Shown here in pieces: positions 16,634 through 24,436 of a stretch of 64,000 nt of DNA; positions within the stretch are counted from its first letter, which is position 1, and the number at the start of each line of letters is the position of its first letter. The notes below the pieces were generated by a model, which made no database searches, was not told the DNA's origin, and saw only the letters and a list, made by a program, of their open reading frames with translations. This DNA is from Teretinema sp942493045. GTDB lineage: Bacteria; Spirochaetota; Spirochaetia; Treponematales; Treponemataceae. The translations under genes were made by a program, and so were the position numbers. The stretch is taken from positions 682,001 through 746,000 of the forward strand of contig OW818665.1 of assembly GCA_942493045.1 (NCBI GenBank), read 5' to 3'.

Positions 16634-17605
16634 ATGCCACCTGAGTGCCAGCTTCCGGTGCTGGTGGTTTTCGGTCCCACCGCGTCGGGAAAAACGGATT
16701 TAGCCGTTTCGCTTTTCTCCCGCGCTGCCTCCTTTTTTCCGGGAGCAGCCGAAATTATCAGCGCCGATTCCATGCAGGTATACCGCGGTATGGATATCGG
16801 AACCGCCAAACCTGATCAGCAGCTTCTTGAGAGCCTTCCCCATCATCTTATTGATATTTGCAACCCTTCCGAGCAGTTTTCGGCTGCCGATTTTGTACGT
16901 TTGGCCGACGCCGCCGCCTTGGATATTCATCAGCGCGGCAAACTGCCGGTGATAATGGGCGGTACTGCTTTTTATATCAAGAACTTCATGTTCGGTCTGC
17001 CTGAAACACCGGTTTCGGATGCGGCTGTGCGCGATCTCCTGCAGGTTCGGTTGCGCTCTGAGGGTGCCGCGGTTCTGCATCAGGAGTTATCGGTCGTTGA
17101 CCCCGTAAGCGCCGCCCGTATTCACATTCATGACGGCTATCGTATTACCCGGGCTTTGGAAGTTTACGCCTGCGCCGGCCGGCCGCTGAGCTCTTTTGCC
17201 CTCTGTGGACAGCTCCGTGACCAATACCGCTTCCTAGTCATCGGCCTGGAGCGACCCCGTGAGGAACTGAACCGGCGTATCACACTGCGCGTCGACCAGA
17301 TGTTCGATTCAGGTTTGGAGAAGGAAGCCCGCGCGCTTATTGAGGCGGGTTTTGGACCGGAAGCTCCCGGGATGCAGGCTATCGGCTATCGCGAGTTCTT
17401 TGACGCTTCCTGCGACGGTAACCGGCGCGAAATGATAGACCGCCATACCCGCCTGTATGCCAAGCGGCAATTGACTTTTTTCCGTTCCCTGCCCGGAGTG
17501 CAGTGGTTCGGAGCGCAGGAGATAGAGCGGATTTCTGAAACGGTAGGCCGTTTTTACGGTTCCTCGGTACTTGACGGTCTTTCCCAAACTGTGCATACTA
17601 GCTAG
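16634..17605 (+). CDS. miaA: tRNA dimethylallyltransferase, canonical copy
   Basis: 323 aa. Same reaction as the copy at 6890-7804 but closer to the typical bacterial enzyme: P-loop FGPTASGKTDLAV, EIISADSMQVYRGMDIGTAK, PHHLIDI, MGGTAFYI, MQAIGYREF and YAKRQLTFFRSL. In the last motif the usual TWFR is TFFR. AAGGA lies 10 bases before ATG 16634. It is 17 bp after rpoZ and probably shares its promoter. Confidence 0.88.
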   Translation: MPPECQLPVLVVFGPTASGKTDLAVSLFSRAASFFPGAAEIISADSMQVYRGMDIGTAKPDQQLLESLPHHLIDICNPSEQFSAADFVRLADAAALDIHQRGKLPVIMGGTAFYIKNFMFGLPETPVSDAAVRDLLQVRLRSEGAAVLHQELSVVDPVSAARIHIHDGYRITRALEVYACAGRPLSSFALCGQLRDQYRFLVIGLERPREELNRRITLRVDQMFDSGLEKEARALIEAGFGPEAPGMQAIGYREFFDASCDGNRREMIDRHTRLYAKRQLTFFRSLPGVQWFGAQEIERISETVGRFYGSSVLDGLSQTVHTS

Positions 17606-17659
17606 ACCGTTACAATACCTGTAGCATTCAAGAGTATTTTATAGATAAGGAGTGCCGAC

Positions 17660-17752
17660 GTGCCCTGCGGAAAGAAAAGAAAACGCCAGAAAATCGCGAC
17701 GCATAAGCGGAAGAAAAAGCTCAGAAAGAACCGGCACAAGAAGAGAAAATAA
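17660..17752 (+). CDS. AURKAIP1/COX24-domain small ribosomal protein (mS38-like)
   Basis: 30 aa, too short for ordinary gene calling. Start GTG 17660 with AAGGAG at 17647-17652. The sequence begins MPCGKKRKRQKIATHKRKKK and ends RKNRHKKRK: almost half Lys/Arg with the HKRKK and LRKNRHK motif of the AURKAIP1/COX24 domain. The mitochondrial relative mS38 sits on the small ribosomal subunit, and bacterial versions are known in Bacteroidetes and spirochaetes. It lies 54 bp after miaA and before a strong terminator, ending the rpoZ operon. Confidence 0.85.
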   Translation: MPCGKKRKRQKIATHKRKKKLRKNRHKKRK

Positions 17753-17830
17753 GAGATCGGCCCTAATCTTTTTAAGATGCGGTGCCGCACCCTGTTTTTT
17801 CCGAAATGCGGAGCGCTTATACGCTACGAC

Positions 17831-17865
17831 GACCGTAAACATTTATGTTTACGGTCTTTTTTTTT
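17831..17865 (+). terminator. Strong rho-independent terminator
   Basis: GACCGTAAACAT (17831-17842) pairs perfectly with ATGTTTACGGTC (17845-17856) over a 2-base gap, followed by nine T. Ends the rpoZ-miaA-ribosomal protein transcript just before the dxs promoter. Confidence 0.88.
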
Positions 17866-17876
17866 GTTTTTTCCTG

Positions 17877-17885
17877 TGCTATAAT
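17877..17885 (+). promoter_or_regulatory. Extended -10 promoter of the dxs operon, near-leaderless
   Basis: TGC-TATAAT with no convincing -35 (a T-rich tract from the terminator fills that place). Ten bases separate the box from the dxs ATG at 17896, leaving a leader of at most about 4 nt and no Shine-Dalgarno. Confidence 0.55.
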
Positions 17886-17895
17886 TTTCGCAATA

Positions 17896-19788
17896 ATGAC
17901 ATCCATAAAACTGGCCGGTATTACCTGCCCTGCAGATATCAGAGGACTGAATAACCGCGAGCTGAACGCCCTGGCCTCAGAAATACGTAAGAAGATAATT
18001 GAGGTAGTCGGTGTAAACGGCGGTCATTTATCAAGCAATTTGGGAGTGGTTGAACTGACGCTCGCCCTGCACCGCGTCTTTGATACGCTTCAGGACGCCA
18101 TTGTCTGGGATGTCGGCCATCAATGCTATACCCATAAACTGCTGACTGGCCGGTATGACCGTTTTACTTCCATACGAAAAAAAGACGGACTCTCCGGTTT
18201 CCCGAAACGGGAAGAAAGCCCTCATGACCATTTTAATACCGGACATTCCTCAACCTCACTGTCCGCGGCCTTTGGCCTGCTCACCGCCCGCCGACTGAAC
18301 GGCGATCAGGGCAAGGTGATCGCCGTGATCGGAGACGGCGCGTTGACCGGCGGTATGGCTTTTGAAGCCCTCTCGCATGCCGGACAGGGGAAGAATGACC
18401 TTATCGTCATCCTCAATGACAACAAGATGTCCATCAGCGCCAACACCGGAGCACTTTCGGAGTATCTCAGCCGTCTGACCATGGGCGCCAACTACCAGTG
18501 GCTGCGCGAAAGGATTGACCGGCTGGTGCGCGCCATTCCGCTGGCCGGTGCGCCGCTGGCCAGTTTTATCGCCCGTTTCAAGCGCGGGCTGAAAGCCCTG
18601 CTGTTCAAGGATAATCTGTTTGTAGACCTCGGCTTTGAATATGTCGGTCCGCTCAATGGCCATAACACCGAGGAACTGGAAAAGGTGCTGCGCGACGTCA
18701 AGGCCCTGAACCGGCCGGTAGTGGTGCATGTGATTACTCGCAAGGGCAAAGGCTATCATCTGGCCGAAAACGACCCCTCCACCTTTCACGGTATTGGACC
18801 CTTCTGCATCAGCGATGGGAAAGTCGAGAAATTCGATACCACCAGTTATACCGAAGCCTTCTCGCATGCCATTCTGGACGCGGCCGCCAGGGACAGCCGG
18901 GTAGCGGCCATTACGGCGGCCATGGCCAAGGGAACCGGACTGGCTGCCTTTCAGCACCGTTACCCGGACCGTTTTTTTGATGTCGGCATCGCCGAACAGC
19001 ATGCCGTTACCTTCGCGGCCGGTCTGGCGGCTGCCGGCCTTAAGCCGGTGGTCGCGATTTACAGTACCTTCATACAGCGGGCCATCGATCAGATTATTCA
19101 TGATGTCGCCCTTCAAAATCTGCCGGTAGTTTTTGCCCTGGACCGCGCCGGGCCGGTTCCTGACGACGGTGAAACCCATCAGGGACTGTACGATATCGCC
19201 CTGTTGCGTCCTGTCCCCGGCCTGTCCATTGTCTGCCCGGCTTCGGTGCGTGAAATGCAGCTGCTGCTGACCTGGTCCCTGGAACAGGACGGTCCGGTAG
19301 CAATCCGCTATCCCAAAGGCGCTTCGCCGACCGAACAGGAAGCTTTCGCTCTTCCGGTAGAAACGGGCCGGGGAGTGTTCGTTCACCGCCTGAATTCCGA
19401 TGCCCTGATAGTCTGTACCGGCGGAATTTTTCCGGAAGTGCTGGAGGCCTCCAATATGCTGGCCCGGGCTTCTGAACCAGTGGATCTGTATACCCTGCGC
19501 TTCATCAAACCTCTGGATGAGGACGCTTTTCTATCAGCTGTAGAAGGTTATCGGGCAGTGCTTATTGTGGAAGACGGGATCCGTACCGGCGGTATCGGCT
19601 TGGAACTGGCCGATCTCTGCCGCCGGGAGCGCCATGATATTCACGTAGCGGTACTGGCTTTTGACGAGCTGTTTTATCCGCAGGGTACCCGTTCGGAAAT
19701 TCTGCAGTCCGCCGGCCTGTCCGCGGCCCATATCGCCGACTCTTTGAACGCGCTGCGTCTGGCGGCGGTCAAGGATCTTTCGCGATGA
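17896..19788 (+). CDS. dxs: 1-deoxy-D-xylulose-5-phosphate synthase
   Basis: Thiamine-diphosphate enzyme condensing pyruvate and glyceraldehyde 3-phosphate, the entry to the MEP isoprenoid pathway. 630 aa, normal length. Visible: GGHLSSNLGVVELTLALH, VWDVGHQCYTHKLLTGR, FNTGHSSTSLSAAFG, the ThDP motif IGDGALTGGMAFEA ending near NDNKMSIS, and the pyrimidine-binding DVGIAEQHAVTFAAGLA. The frame opens at 17845, inside the terminator; ATG 17896 begins the conserved region. Overlaps folP by 4 bp. DMAPP made here would feed both MiaA enzymes. Confidence 0.95.
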   Translation: MTSIKLAGITCPADIRGLNNRELNALASEIRKKIIEVVGVNGGHLSSNLGVVELTLALHRVFDTLQDAIVWDVGHQCYTHKLLTGRYDRFTSIRKKDGLSGFPKREESPHDHFNTGHSSTSLSAAFGLLTARRLNGDQGKVIAVIGDGALTGGMAFEALSHAGQGKNDLIVILNDNKMSISANTGALSEYLSRLTMGANYQWLRERIDRLVRAIPLAGAPLASFIARFKRGLKALLFKDNLFVDLGFEYVGPLNGHNTEELEKVLRDVKALNRPVVVHVITRKGKGYHLAENDPSTFHGIGPFCISDGKVEKFDTTSYTEAFSHAILDAAARDSRVAAITAAMAKGTGLAAFQHRYPDRFFDVGIAEQHAVTFAAGLAAAGLKPVVAIYSTFIQRAIDQIIHDVALQNLPVVFALDRAGPVPDDGETHQGLYDIALLRPVPGLSIVCPASVREMQLLLTWSLEQDGPVAIRYPKGASPTEQEAFALPVETGRGVFVHRLNSDALIVCTGGIFPEVLEASNMLARASEPVDLYTLRFIKPLDEDAFLSAVEGYRAVLIVEDGIRTGGIGLELADLCRRERHDIHVAVLAFDELFYPQGTRSEILQSAGLSAAHIADSLNALRLAAVKDLSR

Positions 19789-20666
19789 CCGAAAACGTTC
19801 GGCAGTCCGGTTATTCGCTGCCGCTCTCAGGCGGCCGTCTGCTTTCCACCCGCCGGCCGGCTTTGGTCATGGGCATCCTGAACGCTACCGCGGATTCATT
19901 TTGGGAAAACAGCCGGGCCCTGTCCCTCTCCGAGGGGATTGAAAAAGCCTTAGCCTTGGTAGAGGAGGGCGCCGATATCCTGGATATCGGCGCCGAGTCG
20001 ACCCGGCCGGGAGCCGCTTATGTCGAAGCCGAGGTGGAACTGGAGCGCGTTATCCCTTTGGTTGAGGGTATTCGTAGATACAGTCAAATACCAATTTCTA
20101 TTGATACCCGCAAAGCCACGGTCATGGCCGCCGCGGCCGCGGCGGGCGCGGACATCCTGAACGATATTTCCGCCCTGGATGATGATCCGCTGATGGCAGA
20201 GCTGGCAGCGCGTTTGGAACTGACGGTAATACTGATGCATAAACAGGGTGAACCCCGTACCATGCAAGAGCATCCAGTGTATGCCGATGTGGTCACCGAG
20301 GTTCGCTCCTTTTTGCTGGAGAAGGCCAGAGCCGCCGAAAATGCCGGAATTGCCGGAAACCGTATTATTCTCGACCCCGGTATCGGATTCGGCAAAAAAT
20401 ATCAGGACAACTGCGCGCTCCTTTCCCGGCTTGCGGATATTACCGCATCGGGGTATCCTGTACTGGTCGGTCTCTCGCGAAAATCATGTATCGGCCAAAT
20501 GACCGGCCGGGATACCGCCGATCGGCTCGCCGGAACCTTGGCGGCGAATATCGTCGCGGTCCGTAACGGTGCCCGTATTCTGCGGGTACATGACGTAGCC
20601 GCGGCCTGCGACACTCTTTCCGTGCTGAGCGAACTTGAGGAGAATGCTAACCAGTGGAATTCCTGA
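19785..20666 (+). CDS. folP: Dihydropteroate synthase
   Basis: Joins p-aminobenzoate and dihydropterin diphosphate in folate synthesis. 293 aa: VMGILNATADSFWE (variant of the MGIxNxTPDSF motif, with Ala for Pro), GADILDIGAESTRPGA, ISIDTRKATVMAAA, DPGIGFGKKYQDN and LVGLSRKSCIGQ. Translation is coupled to dxs (ATGA). Its last 13 bases overlap the next start. Confidence 0.92.
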   Translation: MTENVRQSGYSLPLSGGRLLSTRRPALVMGILNATADSFWENSRALSLSEGIEKALALVEEGADILDIGAESTRPGAAYVEAEVELERVIPLVEGIRRYSQIPISIDTRKATVMAAAAAAGADILNDISALDDDPLMAELAARLELTVILMHKQGEPRTMQEHPVYADVVTEVRSFLLEKARAAENAGIAGNRIILDPGIGFGKKYQDNCALLSRLADITASGYPVLVGLSRKSCIGQMTGRDTADRLAGTLAANIVAVRNGARILRVHDVAAACDTLSVLSELEENANQWNS

Positions 20667-21457
20667 GACGTTTGAACATTTTGTACTCTACCATTCAGCC
20701 TGTTCTGGACGTTACCGTTCTGGCCGTGCTGCTTTTTCTGGTGTATCAAATTCTGGTAAAAACCCAGGCGGTGCAATTGCTCAAGGGCGCGATATCGCTT
20801 TTGGTAATCTATGCCCTAGCTTTTTTACTGCGCCTCAACACCCTGCTTTGGCTTTTAAATATTCTGGCTCCCGGTCTGCTGATCGGCGTGGCAATTGTAT
20901 TCCAGCCGGAACTGCGTAAAATATTCCTGCGGATCGGACAGAGTGATTTTCTCAAACTAGGCAAAAGAAGCAAGCACAGCCATCTCGATTCGGTGCTCAC
21001 CGCGGCGGAGATTCTGTCCAACCGGCGGCGGGGCATGCTTTCCGTGTTTATCCGGCGCAATTCACTGCGCGACATCGCTGAAACCGGAACGCGGCTGAAT
21101 GCCGAGCTTTCTTCAAGCCTGCTGGTCACTATTTTCGGACATGATACCCCGCTGCATGACGGAGCGGTAATCATTCAGGGCGGGCGGGTTGTTGCCGCCG
21201 GCTGTTTTCTGCCGCTTTCCGAACAGCAGGATATCCGCAAAAGCTTTGGTACCCGTCATCGCGCGGCCCTGGGCATGTCCGAGGAAACCGACGCGGTGGT
21301 CCTGATCGTTTCTGAGGAAACCGGCGCCATCAGTTTAGCCTATGATTCCCATCTTTATTATGATTTAACTTCGGCCGAGGTAATCCGTCAGCTCGAAGAA
21401 CTTCTGGATCTCGGGACGGAGACGCTGGATCTCGAGGAGAAGTCCAATGACGATTAA
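20654..21457 (+). CDS. cdaA: Diadenylate cyclase CdaA (c-di-AMP synthase)
   Basis: Makes cyclic di-AMP, which controls turgor, potassium transport and cell wall balance. 267 aa: three N-terminal membrane segments (about 18-36, 40-58, 62-82), then the DAC domain with HDTPLHDGAVII (DGA motif) and FGTRHRAALGMSE (RHR motif), both intact. Start GTG 20654; GAGGAG lies about 12 bases before. Followed by the YbbR/CdaR gene with 11-bp overlap, the same neighbour as in Firmicutes. Confidence 0.93.
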   Translation: MEFLRRLNILYSTIQPVLDVTVLAVLLFLVYQILVKTQAVQLLKGAISLLVIYALAFLLRLNTLLWLLNILAPGLLIGVAIVFQPELRKIFLRIGQSDFLKLGKRSKHSHLDSVLTAAEILSNRRRGMLSVFIRRNSLRDIAETGTRLNAELSSSLLVTIFGHDTPLHDGAVIIQGGRVVAAGCFLPLSEQQDIRKSFGTRHRAALGMSEETDAVVLIVSEETGAISLAYDSHLYYDLTSAEVIRQLEELLDLGTETLDLEEKSNDD

Positions 21458-22394
21458 GCTCTTTTTTGAGCGGCTGGTTGATAACTGGCCGGCAAAGATT
21501 ATCTGTCTAACCCTTTCCCTGCTGCTTTTTCTGTTTTACCGCATGAGTACCCTGGAGCAGCGTTTTTTTTCCGTGCCCCTGGTTATCGAAAGCAACGGTG
21601 AGCTGGTTCCGGCCTCTACCTATCCGCGGATGGTAAAGATCGCGCTGCGCGGCGAGACTAACAGTATCGCGCCGATCCGCGAAGATGATGTTGTCGCTTA
21701 TATCGATTTGGCTCAGTTTTCCCGGGAGGGAGACTATAAGGTCGGTGTGCGTACCAGGCTGAAGGGTACCGCGCTGGATGTCGAACCGCTGGAGGTTACT
21801 ACAGAACCCATGGAAATCGCCATGCGTCTGGAACTGCGAATAGTCAAGCAGGTGCCGGTAACCCCTTCCTTTAAAGGTTATCCGGAAGCCGGTTATGAGT
21901 TTTCCGGTTATACCATTACCCCGCAGTCTGTGGATATCGCCGGACCGCGTTCAATAGTCGAAAAGATCGACGATATTGTCACCGAAACCATTGAGCTCAC
22001 AGGACGGAATTCGAGTTTCAACGGCTTTGTGCAACTAGTAAACCGAAACCCTCTGGTTTCGCTCAGCGGCGACGGCCGCGGTCAGTATCAGCTTAAAATT
22101 GATCAGGCTACATTGATCAGAACCTTTGAGGATTTGCCTCTCTTTTTCCAGGATTTGGATAATGACTTTGAAATTGTAAATACCGTTACTACCGGCAGCC
22201 TTCAGATTAAAGGTACTCAAATGCAGCTTTCGGCCTGGGTTCCGGATGAATCAGTGCTCAGCATACTGTGTTCTAATGTTACCGCGCCGGGTGTGTATAT
22301 TCTGCCGGTAACAGTGAATATTCCTGAGCCCTTTGAGGTTCTGAAAGCCGCTCCCGGTGAACTGCAGCTGACAGTCAGGAGGAAACTGGATTGA
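21447..22394 (+). CDS. cdaR: YbbR/CdaR-like membrane-anchored regulator of CdaA
   Basis: 315 aa: one N-terminal membrane helix (about 17-32) then an extracytoplasmic part made of YbbR-type beta repeats; FKGYPEAGYEFSGYTITPQS is the recognisable repeat. In Firmicutes CdaR binds CdaA and tunes its activity; the adjacency here argues for the same role. No GlmM gene follows, unlike the Firmicutes operon; acpS takes that place. Confidence 0.85.
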   Translation: MTIKLFFERLVDNWPAKIICLTLSLLLFLFYRMSTLEQRFFSVPLVIESNGELVPASTYPRMVKIALRGETNSIAPIREDDVVAYIDLAQFSREGDYKVGVRTRLKGTALDVEPLEVTTEPMEIAMRLELRIVKQVPVTPSFKGYPEAGYEFSGYTITPQSVDIAGPRSIVEKIDDIVTETIELTGRNSSFNGFVQLVNRNPLVSLSGDGRGQYQLKIDQATLIRTFEDLPLFFQDLDNDFEIVNTVTTGSLQIKGTQMQLSAWVPDESVLSILCSNVTAPGVYILPVTVNIPEPFEVLKAAPGELQLTVRRKLD

Positions 22395-22786
22395 TAGTCG
22401 GAATTGGACTGGATGTCGTACACGTCGGCCGGCTGCAGCACTGGCAGAGAATCGACGGCCTGCTGGCCCGTTATTTTCATCCTGAGGAGCTGGCAGCCGC
22501 CTTAAGCCGCGGTTCATCAGCTTCATTATCCCTGGCCGCCCGATTTGCCGCCAAAGAGGCTTTCGGTAAGGCTATTGGAACGGGGTTAAGCGGAATAACC
22601 TTGAAGAACATTCTGGTAGTTAACAATCATAATGGTAAACCCTGCATGAAACTGTTTGGCAATGCCCTGGAGGCTTTTAACCGGACGGGGGCTTCGGTTA
22701 TTCATTTGAGTCTGACTCATGAACACGATAATGCCTTGGCCATGGTAGTTATTGAGTCATCCAGCAGCACCGGAGAAAGACCATGA
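22391..22786 (+). CDS. acpS: Holo-[acyl-carrier-protein] synthase
   Basis: Transfers 4'-phosphopantetheine from CoA to ACP. 131 aa: IVGIGLDVVHVGRL (metal Asp), ARFAAKEAFGKAIGTG (metal Glu) and ILVVNNHNGKP, then LSLTHEHDNALAMVV. Start TTG 22391 overlaps the cdaR stop (TTGA). Confidence 0.92.
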   Translation: MIVGIGLDVVHVGRLQHWQRIDGLLARYFHPEELAAALSRGSSASLSLAARFAAKEAFGKAIGTGLSGITLKNILVVNNHNGKPCMKLFGNALEAFNRTGASVIHLSLTHEHDNALAMVVIESSSSTGERP

Positions 22787-23655
22787 GCGCTCAAAAAGAT
22801 AAGAATCTGACACTGACTTTTTACTCAAAAGAACAGATTGAATGCCCCATCTGTACCGCGAAATTCAAGAGGGAAGAATTGATGACCGGCGGCGGTCGTC
22901 TGGTTGCCGGCGTGCTCACCGATGAACTACGCCGGCTCTATGAGCCCTCCGCCAAATACGGCGAGGTTTTCCCGCAGAGTTATGCGTTGACAGTCTGTCC
23001 AAAATGCCATTACGCGGCCTTTCCCCAGGATTTTTGCGTATTGGATAAAGAGAGTCTGAACCGCATCTATGAGCGCATGCAGGAGCGCTATGAGTCAGTC
23101 AAACGCCTGTTCAGCAAGCTGGATTTTTCGGCGAGCCGCACCCTTGCTGAAGGAACGGCTTCTTATGTGCTGGCGATCCTGTGCTACGAGCATACCGACA
23201 CCAAGTATTCTCCGACAATTAAACAGGGTGTCTGTTCCCTGCGCGCCGCCTGGCTGTTTTCTGAACTGGGCAAAAAGTATCCCGAAGAAAACTACAGCTA
23301 TGTGTCAGACCTTTTTTATCATAAAGCGCTTTTTTTCTACCGCCGCGCGGTGGAGCTGGAAAGTTCCGGCAAAGAAATGATCGCCAGCCTGAAATCCTTC
23401 GGCCCGGATATCGACAAGAATTATGGCTATGACGGTGTATTGTATCTGGCGGCTCTTTTGGAATTTAAGTACGGCTCCCGCACCGACGCGGCTAAACGGG
23501 TTGAGCTTCTGGCCTATAACCGCCGCTCACTGGCCAAGATGTTCGGTCTCGGCAAGTCAACCAAAAACAAACCCGGACCGCTTTTGGAACATGCCCGCAA
23601 CCTGTATGAGTCGATCGTAGCCGAAATTAATGACGACAGTGATGTTGATGAATGA
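22783..23655 (+). CDS. DUF2225 family protein
   Basis: 290 aa, function unknown. A zinc-ribbon-like start, CPICTAKFKREEL and later VCPKCHYAAFPQDF, is followed by helices resembling TPRs: VCSLRAAWLFSELGKKY and YHKALFFYRRAVELES. This arrangement (two CxxC pairs, then TPR-like helices) matches the DUF2225 family seen in spirochaetes and Firmicutes. Overlaps acpS by 4 bp (ATGA), so it is part of the same operon. Confidence 0.8.
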   Translation: MSAQKDKNLTLTFYSKEQIECPICTAKFKREELMTGGGRLVAGVLTDELRRLYEPSAKYGEVFPQSYALTVCPKCHYAAFPQDFCVLDKESLNRIYERMQERYESVKRLFSKLDFSASRTLAEGTASYVLAILCYEHTDTKYSPTIKQGVCSLRAAWLFSELGKKYPEENYSYVSDLFYHKALFFYRRAVELESSGKEMIASLKSFGPDIDKNYGYDGVLYLAALLEFKYGSRTDAAKRVELLAYNRRSLAKMFGLGKSTKNKPGPLLEHARNLYESIVAEINDDSDVDE

Positions 23656-24418
23656 AACACCCTCCCCCCGTATAATAGCGCTGCGGATTTCCTACGACGG
23701 AAGCGGTTTTAACGGCTGGCAGTCGCAAACGGCCGCCGGGGTCAGCGCCGGACGGACGGTTCAAACTGAAATCGAAAAAGTACTCGAAAAAATGCATGGA
23801 CATCCGGTGGCCCTGCATGGTTCCGGCCGCACCGACGCCGGTGTGCATGCCGCCGGTCAGGTCGCGCACTTTCAAACTGATATTCAGAGCATACCCGCAG
23901 AGCGCTTCGTTCCCGCCTTGAATTCTTCACTCAGCAGAGATATTCGGATTCAGGCTTCCTGGCAGGAGCGGGATGAGTTTCATGCCCGTTTTGACGCCCG
24001 CGAGCGCACCTACCGCTATTTTTTGTATTGTGGAAAACAACCACTGGCCACGGAAATGCCCTATGTCTGGTATCTGGGCCGCTGGCCGGACCTTCAGGTC
24101 CTGAACCGGATGGCTTCGGTATTGACCGGGGAGCTGGATTGCAGCGCCTTCACCGCCGCCGGAGACCAGAGTCGCAGCCGGTCCCGTTACCTGTACGGGG
24201 CGCACTTTTTCCCGGAAGGCGAAAAGCTGGTTTTCGAAATATCCGCAAACGCTTTTCTCTGGAAGATGGTACGTTCCATCACCGGAACCCTAGTGCATCT
24301 GGAGGAGAAAGGGATGGATAGCTCTTGTTTCAGAGATATTTTACTATCCGGAGAACGTAAGCGGGCCGGACCGACAGCGCCGGCACAGGGTTTATTTCTC
24401 TGGGATGTGCGCTACTGA
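23648..24418 (+). CDS. truA: tRNA pseudouridine(38-40) synthase
   Basis: 256 aa. Isomerises uridines 38-40 in the anticodon stem. Catalytic Asp in ALHGSGRTDAGVHAAGQ; ISYDGSGFNGWQSQ at the start and FLWKMVRSITGTLV near the C-terminus are family motifs. Two in-frame ATGs exist (23630 and 23648); 23648 gives MNETPSPRIIALRISYDG, the usual distance to the YDG motif, and overlaps the preceding stop. No strong Shine-Dalgarno for either. Last gene of the dxs operon. Confidence 0.9.
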   Translation: MNETPSPRIIALRISYDGSGFNGWQSQTAAGVSAGRTVQTEIEKVLEKMHGHPVALHGSGRTDAGVHAAGQVAHFQTDIQSIPAERFVPALNSSLSRDIRIQASWQERDEFHARFDARERTYRYFLYCGKQPLATEMPYVWYLGRWPDLQVLNRMASVLTGELDCSAFTAAGDQSRSRSRYLYGAHFFPEGEKLVFEISANAFLWKMVRSITGTLVHLEEKGMDSSCFRDILLSGERKRAGPTAPAQGLFLWDVRY

Positions 24419-24436
24419 GTGTCCACTGTTCTGAGG

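Noticed and set aside
18256..19386. Long minus-strand open frame of 376 codons inside dxs
   Set aside because: Antisense to a strongly conserved gene, Gln/Gly/His-rich composition typical of a shadow frame in GC-rich DNA, no ribosome site.
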